A stretch of 36,918 nucleotides of DNA from Aquificaceae bacterium (GTDB taxonomy: Bacteria; Pseudomonadota; Gammaproteobacteria; Thiotrichales; Thiotrichaceae): assembly GCA_003972955.1 (NCBI GenBank), contig QOAQ01000045.1:1-36918 (forward strand), written 5' to 3'. How positions within the stretch are numbered: the first letter of the stretch is position 1; each line of letters begins with the position of its first letter. Position numbers and translations under genes: made by a program. Below, piece after piece: positions 1 to 10,510 of this stretch. The notes below the pieces were generated by a model. That model was not told where the DNA came from. It ran no database searches and was given only the letters and a program-made list of their open reading frames with translations.

Positions 1-143
1 TAGAGGAACTTAACTTGCTTTTTTGTCCCAGCTTGAATGATCTCAAATCGTTGCATAGAATAACTATGCGCCTCTTGAGATCATCCAACCTGAAACAAAA
101 ATTCTGCGTTATCTTCCTCTAGTTATTTAATTCGAAGTCCTTA
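1..143. repeat. Long imperfect palindromic element, copy A (left end probably cut by the window edge)
   Basis: Left arm tagaggaacttaac pairs with right arm gttatcttcctcta. The core ATCGTTGCATAGAATAACTATGCGCCTCTTGAGATCAT is shared with 16313-16468. Confidence 0.8.
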
Positions 144-1796
144 GTGTCGCAATAAACTATACAAAAGCAACGCAAAACCACTGACTCCTAATATCAAACT
201 TGTTGTTGAGATACTCACCGCTACGGGCATTAATGCGGAGCTATTTAGTACAGCGGTGATAAGTAGAGTTGCGCCTGTGATGGTGATAATAATGCGCTTA
301 TTATGATGTTTTATTTCTTCACGCAGCTGCGCTAATTGCTCCGATTCACTTTGTTGGTTGAGCTGTTGCTTGTGAACATGATGGATAATTTCATTGAGCA
401 TAACGGGGATATGCGGTGTTTGCTCCATCAATTTAGGGAGGTCTGTTTTCGCGGCTTTCAGTAAGGAGCGGATACCAAACTGTTCATCGACACGACGTTG
501 TAAGAACGGTTTTGCGGTTTCCCATAGGTCAAGGTCTGGATAAACTTCACGTCCTAAGCCTTCGATATTTAACAAAGTTTTTTGTAGTAAAACCAGTTGT
601 GGTTGTACTTCCATATTAAAGCGACGTGCTGTTTGAAAGAGGCGCAGTAATAATTTTCCGTAAGATATTTCTTTTAACGGCAGTTGGAAGATTGGCTCAC
701 ACACGGTACGAATAGCGCTTTCAAATTCACTGGCATTGGTATCCGCAGGAACCCATCCTGAGGCAATGTGTGCTTCGGCGACACCTTTATAGTCACGATT
801 AAAAAAGGCATGAAAATTATCGGCGAGATAGCTTTGGTCTTCAGGGGTTAATGTACCCACAATGCCAAAATCAACAGCAATATATTTGGGGTCTTTTGGG
901 TTATTAATATCAATAAAGATATTGCCAGGATGCATATCCGCATGGAAAAAATTATGCGTAAAAACCTGAGTGAAAAATATATCTACACCCCGCTCGGCTA
1001 AGCGTTTCATATCCGCCCCCGCCGCGTGTAATTGACTAATATCACCACTAGGAACGCCATGAATACGCTCCATTGTCATGACATTACGCGCACATTGATT
1101 CCAGTATACTTTAGGTATGTAGAGGTCTTTGGAGTTTTTAAAGTTACGTCGTAATTGACCTGCATTCGCCGCCTCTCGCATGAGATCTAGCTCATCTAAA
1201 ATCGTTTTTTCATATTCCTCAACGACTTCAACAGCACGTAAACGCTTTCCTGTGGCGCTAAAGCGATGCACCATTTTTGCCATTAGATACATTAATTCAA
1301 TATCATGGCGTATGGTTTTTTCAATTTCAGGACGGACAACTTTTACAATGACTTCTTCGCCTGTGCGTAATATTGCCGCATGAACTTGGGCAATGGAGGC
1401 AGAGGCTAAGGGCGTATCTTCAAATATCTGAAATAAATCATCGATGGGTTGTTCTAGCTCGCGCTCTATTATTTCGCGGGCAGCTTGAGGTGAGAAGGGG
1501 GGAACATTATCTTGTAGTTTTGCTAACTCATCGGCAATATCTTCTTCGAGCATATCGCGACGTGTAGACAGCATTTGTCCTAGCTTTACAAAAACAGGGC
1601 CTAAGTCCTCTAACGCCTTGCGGATACGTTCACCACGAGAACGTGTTTCTTTTTTGCGCCAATTCCACGGAGAGAGATGATAGATAAAGCGGAGTGGCTT
1701 TAATGCGGGAATATTATAAATAATGTCGTCTAAGCCATGACGAATGAGGACGCGATTTATTTCAATCAGGCGTAAGGTCTGCGAGAAAAAATTCAT
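141..1796 (-). CDS. ubiB: UbiB, ABC1/UbiB-family atypical kinase for ubiquinone biosynthesis
   Basis: 551 aa; motifs LGPVFVKLGQMLSTRRD, ASASIAQVH, FFHADMHPGNIF, AVDFGIVG; C-terminal TM helices; follows ubiE-ubiJ. Confidence 0.95.
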   Translation of the reverse strand: MNFFSQTLRLIEINRVLIRHGLDDIIYNIPALKPLRFIYHLSPWNWRKKETRSRGERIRKALEDLGPVFVKLGQMLSTRRDMLEEDIADELAKLQDNVPPFSPQAAREIIERELEQPIDDLFQIFEDTPLASASIAQVHAAILRTGEEVIVKVVRPEIEKTIRHDIELMYLMAKMVHRFSATGKRLRAVEVVEEYEKTILDELDLMREAANAGQLRRNFKNSKDLYIPKVYWNQCARNVMTMERIHGVPSGDISQLHAAGADMKRLAERGVDIFFTQVFTHNFFHADMHPGNIFIDINNPKDPKYIAVDFGIVGTLTPEDQSYLADNFHAFFNRDYKGVAEAHIASGWVPADTNASEFESAIRTVCEPIFQLPLKEISYGKLLLRLFQTARRFNMEVQPQLVLLQKTLLNIEGLGREVYPDLDLWETAKPFLQRRVDEQFGIRSLLKAAKTDLPKLMEQTPHIPVMLNEIIHHVHKQQLNQQSESEQLAQLREEIKHHNKRIIITITGATLLITAVLNSSALMPVAVSISTTSLILGVSGFALLLYSLLRH

Positions 1797-2432
1797 TTAT
1801 TTTTCGTTATCCTGATCTTTCTTTGACTGTTGCAGAATATAGTGATTAATACGTGCTTCAAGGCGATCAACTCCCATACGTAACTCATCAACTTGATCAA
1901 GGTAGTGATTGATTTCAGCTTCTGCGGGGGTGAGTTTGACCTCTTCACTAATGTATTCAGAGGTATTTAGTTTTATTGCTTCCAAGCTTTCTTGCAACCA
2001 TTCAAAACCCGTTGATGTGACTTGTCCTGCCTGATGTGCCACAACATCGCCAACGAGCTTAGAAAGTAGCTCCTCCCAGTCAATATCGACTTCACTCAAA
2101 ATACGACTAAACTCTGCTCCAAGGTGAGTGTCACCTGCAATACTGGCATCACTATCTAATAAGGTTTTTCCTGAATTTTTTGCGACGCCTAAACGTATCA
2201 AAGCCATCGGTGAACCTGTAATAGTTGTATCAGGCTCTCCCGCATAATTACCCATTACCGCGATATTTTGTTTATCAGGTAAAAAATAAAGATCTAACTC
2301 TAAGCCACTGATATGCAAACAAATGACTTTGCCCTGCATATCGGCAAATTTATCTAAAGTCTCCCCATCTAATGCTAACCATGCATTGAGAGAGGTTTCG
2401 ATACTGGCGAGAATGGCAACAGGTAACTGCAT
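1797..2432 (-). CDS. ubiJ: UbiJ, SCP2-domain ubiquinone biosynthesis accessory factor
   Basis: Lies between ubiE and ubiB; SCP2-like sequence. The ORF opens at 2474, but the Met at 2432 (MQLPVAILASIE) is the likelier start. Confidence 0.85.
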   Translation of the reverse strand: MQLPVAILASIETSLNAWLALDGETLDKFADMQGKVICLHISGLELDLYFLPDKQNIAVMGNYAGEPDTTITGSPMALIRLGVAKNSGKTLLDSDASIAGDTHLGAEFSRILSEVDIDWEELLSKLVGDVVAHQAGQVTSTGFEWLQESLEAIKLNTSEYISEEVKLTPAEAEINHYLDQVDELRMGVDRLEARINHYILQQSKKDQDNEK

Positions 2433-2436
2433 GATA

Positions 2437-3198
2437 TTAAAGTTTATAGCCGATATGCAGGGCAACAATACCACCTGTCATATTGTGATACGTAGTGCGC
2501 TCAAAACCTGCCTCATCCATCATTCCTTTTAAAGTCTCCTGATCGGGGTGCATACGAATAGATTCTGCTAAATAGCGGTAACTATCCGCATCATTCGCCA
2601 CTATTTTTCCAATCAACGGCAATAATTTAAACGAGTATTGGTCGTAAATTGTGTTAAGACCTGGCACAACAGGCTTAGAAAATTCCAATACCATTAATTT
2701 CCCACCAGGCTTTAATGTCCGCAGAATAGAACGTAGCGCCTTGTCTTTATCCGTTACATTACGTAAACCAAACGCAATGGTGACGATATTAAAGTGATTA
2801 TCAGGAAAGGGCAGGCATTCAGCATTCGCCTGTACGTATTCAACATTACCTGCAATGCCCATATCGATTAAGCGTGAGCGACCATTTTCTAGCATCGAGC
2901 CATTAATATCGGATAAAACAACATTTCCTTCTGAGCCAACAATACGTGAGAATTTAGCCGCTAAATCCCCCGTACCACCCGCCAAATCAAGAATCGTATC
3001 TCCACGTTTAGCACCAGACTTATCAATGGTATAACGCTTCCATAAACGATGCACACCTGCTGACATCAAGTCATTCATTACATCGTACTTATCGGCTACC
3101 GAATGGAAGACCCCTGCCACTTTGCTGGCTTTCTCTTCGACAGGGACTTGAGTGTATCCAAAATGAGTAGACTGTTTTTCTGAGGTTTTATTCGACAT
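2437..3198 (-). CDS. ubiE: UbiE, demethylmenaquinone/ubiquinone C-methyltransferase
   Basis: 253 aa; [39 protein letters not shown]. Confidence 0.95.
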   Translation of the reverse strand: MSNKTSEKQSTHFGYTQVPVEEKASKVAGVFHSVADKYDVMNDLMSAGVHRLWKRYTIDKSGAKRGDTILDLAGGTGDLAAKFSRIVGSEGNVVLSDINGSMLENGRSRLIDMGIAGNVEYVQANAECLPFPDNHFNIVTIAFGLRNVTDKDKALRSILRTLKPGGKLMVLEFSKPVVPGLNTIYDQYSFKLLPLIGKIVANDADSYRYLAESIRMHPDQETLKGMMDEAGFERTTYHNMTGGIVALHIGYKL

Positions 3199-3420
3199 AA
3201 GATATTCCTGATGAATCTTTTAGTGTGCTTATTGTAACAATCAATGAGGCTCTTATACATGATTTATTTTTGCGTTTAAATTCCATGCAGACTACACAAA
3301 AATTGCATATTCGGGTTAAGTTTGGCAATAACTGCTATGCTATTTGTATGTTTTAAGGAGAGATTTTTAATGTGTGCTCCTTATCGACTTATAAATAAAA
3401 TAATTTGGAAAAATTCTCTC

Positions 3421-4152
3421 ATGAAACACTTATTTAAAATCACCTTAGCCATCGCTTTATACCTGCCTGTTAGTAGCTATGCTGATAATCAAAAAATTAA
3501 AATTCTACCATTAGGTGACTCCATCACTTGTGCAAGTAAATATAAGGAAAGCTATCGTTATCCTTTATGGAAGCATCTAGTCGATGCGGGTAAGGGAAAG
3601 CAAATTGAATTTATTGGTAGCCAAATCAAAAAAGGGAATAATGGAAGGGTGTGGAAGCCATACAAAGGTTTGGCTTTTCCTGAAGCTAATGAAGGGCATT
3701 CTGGTTGGAGAGCTGATCAGGTTTTAGAGGGGGTATCCAATGCTGAAAAGGGTTTAGATACATGGATTGCTGGCTACCGTCCTGATATAGCGTTGATCCA
3801 CTTAGGGACGAATGATGTGTATCAGTCACAAAGCCCTGAATCTACTCGTGATGAAATTGAGCAGATTATTTTAAAATTACGGAATAAAAATCCTAAGATA
3901 AAAGTGCTACTTGCTAAAATTATACCGATGAGAATGGATAATGGTGTGCCACGTTTAAATCGTTTGCTTACTCAGCTTGTGATTAAATTAAATACAACAC
4001 AGTCACCTGTGGTTAGCGTCGATATGTATTCAGGTTTTAGTATTAATACTGATATGCAAAAAGATAAAATCCACCCTAATGCAAAGGGTGAAAAGAAAAT
4101 GGCAAAGCGTTGGTTTGATGCTTTGATCAGTCATCACTTTCTTTCCAAGTAG
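3421..4152 (+). CDS. Secreted SGNH/GDSL-type hydrolase
   Basis: Signal peptide MKHLFKITLAIALYLPVSSYA, then LPLGDSITC, HLGTNDV, DKIHPNAKG. The listed ORF start at 3322 is probably upstream of the true start. Confidence 0.85.
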   Translation: MKHLFKITLAIALYLPVSSYADNQKIKILPLGDSITCASKYKESYRYPLWKHLVDAGKGKQIEFIGSQIKKGNNGRVWKPYKGLAFPEANEGHSGWRADQVLEGVSNAEKGLDTWIAGYRPDIALIHLGTNDVYQSQSPESTRDEIEQIILKLRNKNPKIKVLLAKIIPMRMDNGVPRLNRLLTQLVIKLNTTQSPVVSVDMYSGFSINTDMQKDKIHPNAKGEKKMAKRWFDALISHHFLSK

Positions 4153-4196
4153 TCGTTCACTTATCTTCTGAAATCTGCAAGATGTGTAATAAAAAA

Positions 4197-4224
4197 GCGG
4201 TATGAAATTTCTATTTCATACCGC
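4197..4224 (-). terminator. Rho-independent terminator, probably for hppA
   Basis: Perfect 12-bp stem gcggtatgaaat/atttcataccgc with loop ttct. aaaaaa upstream on + gives a U-run on the - transcript. Confidence 0.8.
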
Positions 4225-4278
4225 CGTACTACTTTCATAAAATTTATAGAAAGTCTGTTTTCGTAATCGTTTAGATTC

Positions 4279-4315
4279 CCCCTGAAATTTGTCAGTTCAA
4301 GGCAAATTTCAGGGG
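4279..4315. repeat. Perfect 13-bp inverted repeat downstream of the hppA stop codon
   Basis: cccctgaaatttg - 11 nt - caaatttcagggg; no adjacent U-run. Confidence 0.8.
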
Positions 4316-4339
4316 AGTAGGTGAACAGTTAGCAATTTT

Positions 4340-6376
4340 CTACATCAAAGGAATCATCAATAAAGCAACAATATTGATAATTTTGATTAAAGGATTAATC
4401 GCAGGACCTGCTGTATCTTTGTAGGGGTCACCCACAGTATCACCTGTGATAGCAGCTTTATGTGCTTCAGAGCCTTTACCACCGTAGTTATCATCTTCGA
4501 TATATTTCTTTGCGTTATCCCATGCACCACCACCTGTGGTCATAGAAATTGCGAGGAATAAACCTGTTACGATTGTTCCTATTAGTAAGCCACCAAGTGC
4601 TTGTGGACCAAGCCATAGACCTACAATTAATGGAACCAATACGGGTAATAAAGAAGGTAAGATCATTTCTTTTATGGCTGATTTTGTGAGTAAGTCAACC
4701 GTACGAGAATAATCTGGCTTCTCTGTGTTTTCCATAATGCCAGGCTTTTCTTTAAACTGACGACGTACTTCTATCACAACTGCACCTGCTGCTCTACCAA
4801 CCGCTTCCATTGCCATTGCGCCAAATAAGAAGGGGATTAAGCCACCAATAAATAAACCAATAATGACCATGTGATTGGAGAGATCAAAGGTAATTGCACC
4901 ATTACCATGTGCTGATAATCCATGAGTAAAGTCGGCAAATAAAACCAGTGATGCTAATGCCGCAGAACCGATGGCATAACCTTTGGTAACTGCTTTTGTT
5001 GTATTACCAACAGCATCTAAGGCATCGGTTGTTTTACGTACATCTTCAGGAAGGTTTGCCATTTCTGCGATACCACCCGCGTTGTCTGTCACAGGACCAA
5101 ACGCATCCATTGCAACAATAATCCCTGTCATTGATAGCATGGAGGTTGCTGCGATAGCGATACCAAACAGTCCCGCGTAGTGATGTGCTGCGAAAATACC
5201 TAAGCAGATAACAATTACAGGTGCTGCGGTAGACTTCATTGAAATAGCAAGACCTGCGATAACATTTGTTCCGTGACCTGTTGTAGAAGCTTTTGCTAAG
5301 TGTTTAACAGGCTTAAATGATGTTGAGGTGTAGTAATCGGTTACAACAACAAGTAGGGCGGTTACTGCTAAGCCGATTAATGCACTGAAATAAATAGACA
5401 TAGCACTATAAGCAACACCTTCTAAACTTGTTATCGATGGTAATAACCATGTAGTGACAGGGTAGAAAAAGACTGCCGATAAAACACCTGAAACAATCAA
5501 ACCTTTATACAGTCCTTTCATTACCTTGCCATCACTGCCGACCGATACAAAGAAAGTACCGATAATGGATGCAATAATAGAAACAGCACCTAATACAAGA
5601 GGATAGATAACGGCATTAGAACCAACACCAAAGGTGAGTGCCGCTAACATTAAGGTCGCTATAATAGTTACTGCGTAGGTTTCAAATAAGTCTGCCGCCA
5701 TACCTGCACAGTCACCCACATTATCTCCTACATTGTCTGCAATAACCGCAGGATTACGTGGATCATCTTCAGGAATTCCAGCTTCAATTTTACCCACAAG
5801 GTCAGCACCAACATCAGCACCTTTTGTAAAAATACCACCACCTAGTCGAGCAAAAATAGAAATTAATGATCCGCCAAAGGCTAGACCAATTAAAGGAGCA
5901 AGATCAGGGGCAGCACCATCAGCACGCATTGCAACGAGCAATAAAAGAAAGCCTGTGACACCGACTAAACCAAGTCCAACAACAAGTAATCCTGTTACTG
6001 CACCACCACGAAAAGCAACTTGCATGGCAGGGTTTAAACCATCTTTAGCCGCTTCAGTCGTACGAATATTGGCACGTACAGCAACATACATCCCGATATA
6101 ACCTGCTAAAGAGGATAAGACAGCGCCAATAATAAAGCCAGAGGCTGTCAATGCGCCTAGCGCATACCAAAGTGCAACAAAGAGAATAACGCCAACGATA
6201 CTAATCGCAGAATACTGACGTTTAAAATAAGCAGTGGAACCTTCTTGAATCGCTTTGGCGATCTCCCTCATCTCTGGGTTTCCCTCGGGTTTTGAGAGAA
6301 CCCAACGTATCGAATATACGCCGTACAGCAAGGACGCAAACGCGCATCCTAGTGCTATCATTAATCCTAGTGACAT
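4340..6376 (-). CDS. hppA: Membrane-bound proton-translocating pyrophosphatase, predicted K+-independent
   Basis: 678 aa; [55 protein letters not shown] (Lys at the K+-independence position); [22 protein letters not shown]. Confidence 0.96.
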   Translation of the reverse strand: MSLGLMIALGCAFASLLYGVYSIRWVLSKPEGNPEMREIAKAIQEGSTAYFKRQYSAISIVGVILFVALWYALGALTASGFIIGAVLSSLAGYIGMYVAVRANIRTTEAAKDGLNPAMQVAFRGGAVTGLLVVGLGLVGVTGFLLLLVAMRADGAAPDLAPLIGLAFGGSLISIFARLGGGIFTKGADVGADLVGKIEAGIPEDDPRNPAVIADNVGDNVGDCAGMAADLFETYAVTIIATLMLAALTFGVGSNAVIYPLVLGAVSIIASIIGTFFVSVGSDGKVMKGLYKGLIVSGVLSAVFFYPVTTWLLPSITSLEGVAYSAMSIYFSALIGLAVTALLVVVTDYYTSTSFKPVKHLAKASTTGHGTNVIAGLAISMKSTAAPVIVICLGIFAAHHYAGLFGIAIAATSMLSMTGIIVAMDAFGPVTDNAGGIAEMANLPEDVRKTTDALDAVGNTTKAVTKGYAIGSAALASLVLFADFTHGLSAHGNGAITFDLSNHMVIIGLFIGGLIPFLFGAMAMEAVGRAAGAVVIEVRRQFKEKPGIMENTEKPDYSRTVDLLTKSAIKEMILPSLLPVLVPLIVGLWLGPQALGGLLIGTIVTGLFLAISMTTGGGAWDNAKKYIEDDNYGGKGSEAHKAAITGDTVGDPYKDTAGPAINPLIKIINIVALLMIPLM

Positions 6377-6749
6377 AAAATATTACCTCCTAAAGGTATT
6401 AGAAATTAGTAAAATGGATAAAATAAGCGGTGAAACTGTATTGTAATTTTTTTGCACTTACCTTGACCTAGTACTCCATTAAAATAATATTTATAGAGTA
6501 TTTTGAGTGTGTTTGATGAACTATGATCATGAGTGTAGATGCATTTGAAATTAAAATAGCAAATATAGATCTATAGTCGAGTAGTTTTATTTTAAAATAA
6601 CCCTAGCTGTTGATTTATAAGGTAAAAAGATAGACAAAAGGTGATTTATTAAGTAGGAAATTAAGATTTCTACTAATGTTTATCGCTACCATAAATACTT
6701 TTTTGCTGATACATTATTTAGATATAAGGCGTATTGTAGAGGCTACATC

Positions 6750-8618
6750 ATGGGGAAAACAAAGTTGTTAAAATTTTATTTATTTAGCTCAGTTCTGATT
6801 GTAGCGCTTAGTTGTCTCTTTGCATGTGGTCGTAGTCAGTCTTTTGATGTTGAGTTTAGTAGTAATGTCGAGACGATTGAGTCAGGCAATAACATTCAAC
6901 TGTCATGGTCATCACAAAATGCTTCACGTTGCTATAGCAATGATTTTGATAGCAAAAATCAGGTTTCTGGTACGATCACATTAAAAATTGTTACCACTAC
7001 CACCTATACCATCACGTGTAGTAACAGCCAAAATAGCACCATCAGCAAACAACTCACCGTATCGGTTAGTTCAGCAAAAATTGAATCAAGTAATAGCGCT
7101 GGAGCGACGTATTATGTTGCTAATAATGCACTTGCTAATAACAGCAATACAGGAGCAAGCGATGCACCTTGGCGTAATATTCAATTTGCGATTGATCAAC
7201 TCGTGGCAGGTGATACCTTAATTATTAAAGCGGGTATCTATGAAGAAACAGTGTTGCTGTCGGGTGCTAAACACTCAGGCATCGCGAATGCTCCTATTCG
7301 TATTCAAGCACAAGATGGAGCAGTTATTGATGGGAGTCATTTAACACCTAAAGGATCTCAGGGCTTAATAACACTGCAAGATGTCAAGTATGTAACGATT
7401 GATAATATAGAGCTAAGAAATTTTAGGACTGCTAGTGGAGATGAAATAAGTGATACACCCATAGGGATATATATTAAAGGAGCTTCTGCTCATCTTTATA
7501 TTGCAAATAATTACATCCATCACATAGAAAACCGTTCAAACTGTGGTCAATCATCAGGCTGTGGCACAGGGGCAAATGGTATTGCCGTTTATGGAGATAC
7601 ACGTACTGCGATCAGCGATATAGTGCTGTCTGGAAATGAAATTTCACACTGTATTTTATCATCCAGTGAGGCTTTTACGTTGAATGGCAATATTGATGGA
7701 TTCAAAGTGTTAAATAATTATGTACATGATAATAACAATATAGGTATCGATATTATTGGCTATGAGTCTGACACCTGTAGCACTTGCGCTCCAGAGGAAA
7801 ATCGTGCCAGAAATGGTCTTGTCCAAGGTAATAAGATTATAAATAACTCAACAAATTTAGCATTAGGTCGTTTTAGCAATAACCCATGGTATGAAGGGGA
7901 TGACGGTAGTGCAGGGGGCTTTTATGTCGATGGTGGTAGAAATATCGTGTTTGATCGTAATATATCCTCTAAAAATGATATTGGTTTTGAATTTGCAAGC
8001 GAGCATTCTGCGAAGTTTAGCGAAGATATTTTAATGAGAAATAATTTACTCTTCGCAAATCGAGAAGCAGGTTTATCTATTGGTGGTTACGCTCAAGACA
8101 GCCGTGCAGAAGGTGGTGGTGGCACAAAAAATATTGCTATTTTTAATAATACCTTTTATAAAAATAAAGGTTGGGGGACTGAAATTAACTTTTCTTACCG
8201 TATAAGTGCCGTACAACTGGCAAATAATATTATTGTTGGCGAAGGTGATATAGCCGATAACTTCTCAAGCGAAATAAATGCTCAGAATGACCATATAACA
8301 TGGCTCAATAACCTATGGTGGGCTACCAATAATAGTGACACATCAACGCTGCAAGGATCTTTTATTGCCGAAGACCCTCTGTTTATCGCGCCCACACAAG
8401 GAAATCTTCATTTACAAACTAACTCTGTCGTGATTGATCGTGCCATCATTCAAGCACCACTTAGCACATGGAAGAATGCTTTTTGGCAGCGCTTATTATT
8501 GACGGATGGAATTCTTTCCGTACATGGAAAGCAAGATATTTATGGCAATAGCCGTTTTAATAATCGTTTAGATATAGGTGCGGAAGAAGTGATTATTGTT
8601 GAGAGTAATTCAAGCTAA
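6750..8618 (+). CDS. Lipoprotein with N-terminal Ig-like region and right-handed parallel beta-helix
   Basis: Lipobox-like LFAC; Ig-like NIQLSWSSQNASRC...TITC; repeated N-rich strands (IANNYIHHIEN, VLNNYVHDNNNIGIDIIG, NNTFYKNKGWG). Confidence 0.8.
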   Translation: MGKTKLLKFYLFSSVLIVALSCLFACGRSQSFDVEFSSNVETIESGNNIQLSWSSQNASRCYSNDFDSKNQVSGTITLKIVTTTTYTITCSNSQNSTISKQLTVSVSSAKIESSNSAGATYYVANNALANNSNTGASDAPWRNIQFAIDQLVAGDTLIIKAGIYEETVLLSGAKHSGIANAPIRIQAQDGAVIDGSHLTPKGSQGLITLQDVKYVTIDNIELRNFRTASGDEISDTPIGIYIKGASAHLYIANNYIHHIENRSNCGQSSGCGTGANGIAVYGDTRTAISDIVLSGNEISHCILSSSEAFTLNGNIDGFKVLNNYVHDNNNIGIDIIGYESDTCSTCAPEENRARNGLVQGNKIINNSTNLALGRFSNNPWYEGDDGSAGGFYVDGGRNIVFDRNISSKNDIGFEFASEHSAKFSEDILMRNNLLFANREAGLSIGGYAQDSRAEGGGGTKNIAIFNNTFYKNKGWGTEINFSYRISAVQLANNIIVGEGDIADNFSSEINAQNDHITWLNNLWWATNNSDTSTLQGSFIAEDPLFIAPTQGNLHLQTNSVVIDRAIIQAPLSTWKNAFWQRLLLTDGILSVHGKQDIYGNSRFNNRLDIGAEEVIIVESNSS

Positions 8619-8624
8619 CCATTC

Positions 8625-10013
8625 TCAAAAAGGTAATGTGAGGTGTGAGATAACCCGCTTTAATAAATCACGAAACTGTTGTTGTATCATTTCTAAACGT
8701 TGCGGTGTTGTTGCTTCAAAACGAAAGCTTAGAGTAGGGCTGGTGTTGGAGGCGCGTACCAACCCCCAGCAATCATTATAGTCAATGCGTAAGCCATCAA
8801 TTAAAGTATGTTTTGCTAAAGGGAATAGGGCTTGCTCACGGATATTTTTTATGGCTTCTTTTGCCATGAGCGCATTATCAAAATACAAGTGATATTCAGG
8901 TGTTGAGTAGCTATCCGCTATCTCTGCAAATATTTGAGTGGGTGATAGGGTAAATTCAGATAAAATTTCGAGTAATCTCGCGGCATTGTATAAAGCATCA
9001 TCATAGTCTGACCAACGATCACGCAGAATAATATGACCACTAAATTCTCCACCCATAATGGCATCGATTTCTTTCATATGGGATTTTAGTGATGAATGAC
9101 CACTAATGCACATAGAGGGCTTCCCCCCCGCTTTTTTGATGGCTTGGGGAAGAAGAAAGCTACATTTAACATCAAAAGCTATTTTTTTATTTGGATAGTG
9201 TTTCAGTATGCTATTGGCAAGCAGGATCATGATTCGGTCAGGCCATAATATTTTGCCATTTTTATCCACTGCGATCATGCGGTCGGCATCGCCATCAAAG
9301 GCGATACCAATATCTAACTGTTTTCTGATAACAAGTTCTTGCAAAGCCTGTAAATTTTCAGGTTTGGTGGGGTCGGGAGAATGGTTTGGAAATGTACCAT
9401 CAAGCTCACAGTATAAGGTGTGTACCTCACAACCTAGCCGATTAAAGAGATCATGTGCAATGAGAGAAGCTACACCATTACTACAATCAATCGCAATTTT
9501 TAAAGGGCGTTTAAGTGATACATCGTTGATAATTGCGTTTGAATAAGCGGGGAGAATATCTTGTTTTATAATCGGTTGTGCTGGCAGAGTGCTAAGTAAA
9601 AAATCCTCTGAGGCAATACGTTGATACAAACACTGAATTTCTGCGGCACTTAAGGGATGATTATCCATCACCATTTTGATGCCATTGTGATTTGCAGGAT
9701 TATGGCTTGCAGTCACCATAAGACCATTAGCGATATGCAAATGTGAGAGTCCAAAATATAGAGCAGGTGTAGGAATAATGCCAAGATCAATTACTTCACA
9801 GCCTGTATCCAATAAACCTTGCGTTAATGCTTTGGTCAGTTCTGGGCTACTAATGCGCGCATCTCTGCCTAATAAAACCTGAGGGGACTGTTTGCTTTGT
9901 AATTGCGAGCCAATACTAAGCCCTATTTGATAGGCATCTTGAGGTATAAAATCTTTGCCTATTTCACCTCGAATATCATACGCTCTAAAAATCTCTTTAG
10001 ATATTTCCCCCAT
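8625..10013 (-). CDS. algC: Phosphomannomutase/phosphoglucomutase (AlgC type)
   Basis: FRAYDIRGEIG, VTASHNPANHNGIKMV, AFDGDADRM, GGEFSGHI; next to dut-coaBC. Confidence 0.92.
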   Translation of the reverse strand: MGEISKEIFRAYDIRGEIGKDFIPQDAYQIGLSIGSQLQSKQSPQVLLGRDARISSPELTKALTQGLLDTGCEVIDLGIIPTPALYFGLSHLHIANGLMVTASHNPANHNGIKMVMDNHPLSAAEIQCLYQRIASEDFLLSTLPAQPIIKQDILPAYSNAIINDVSLKRPLKIAIDCSNGVASLIAHDLFNRLGCEVHTLYCELDGTFPNHSPDPTKPENLQALQELVIRKQLDIGIAFDGDADRMIAVDKNGKILWPDRIMILLANSILKHYPNKKIAFDVKCSFLLPQAIKKAGGKPSMCISGHSSLKSHMKEIDAIMGGEFSGHIILRDRWSDYDDALYNAARLLEILSEFTLSPTQIFAEIADSYSTPEYHLYFDNALMAKEAIKNIREQALFPLAKHTLIDGLRIDYNDCWGLVRASNTSPTLSFRFEATTPQRLEMIQQQFRDLLKRVISHLTLPF

Positions 10014-10034
10014 ACTGCCCCCCGTATTCCTTAA

Positions 10035-10502
10035 CTATTTCTTCCCTGAATGACCAAAGCCTCCCTCGCCACGGTCGCTTGAATCAAAACTATCGACTTG
10101 ATTCAAGCTTACTTGTAGGACAGGTACAAACACAAGCTGTGCAATTCTATCGCCTATTTCAATATCAAAATCAGTATTACTACGATTCCAACATGATATA
10201 AACAGTTGTCCTTGATAATCGGAGTCAATCAGACCAACTAAATTACCGAGCACAATACCGTGTTTATGCCCTAGACCAGAACGCGGCAAAATAGTTGCAG
10301 CAATTGTAGGGTCTTTAATATGAATAGCAAGTCCTGTGGGAATAAGTTGAGTCTCATCTGCTTTAATCGTGAGCGTTGCATCAATACAAGCACGTAAATC
10401 CATGCCTGCTGAACCTTGTGTGGTATAGGTTGGTAGCGGGATGCTGTCACCTATACGAGGGTCAAGCACGGTGAAGTCGATAGTTGGGGAGGGTATTGAC
10501 AT
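10035..10502 (-). CDS. dut: dUTP diphosphatase
   Basis: 155 aa; [56 protein letters not shown]. Confidence 0.97.
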   Translation of the reverse strand: MSIPSPTIDFTVLDPRIGDSIPLPTYTTQGSAGMDLRACIDATLTIKADETQLIPTGLAIHIKDPTIAATILPRSGLGHKHGIVLGNLVGLIDSDYQGQLFISCWNRSNTDFDIEIGDRIAQLVFVPVLQVSLNQVDSFDSSDRGEGGFGHSGKK

Positions 10503-10510
10503 AGGTAAGA

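Noticed and set aside
5733-6101. 122-aa plus-strand ORF inside hppA
   Set aside because: Antisense to a highly conserved gene; Pro/Ser/Thr-rich shadow translation.
9208-9546. 112-aa plus-strand ORF inside algC
   Set aside because: Antisense to a conserved catalytic region; no RBS or family support.
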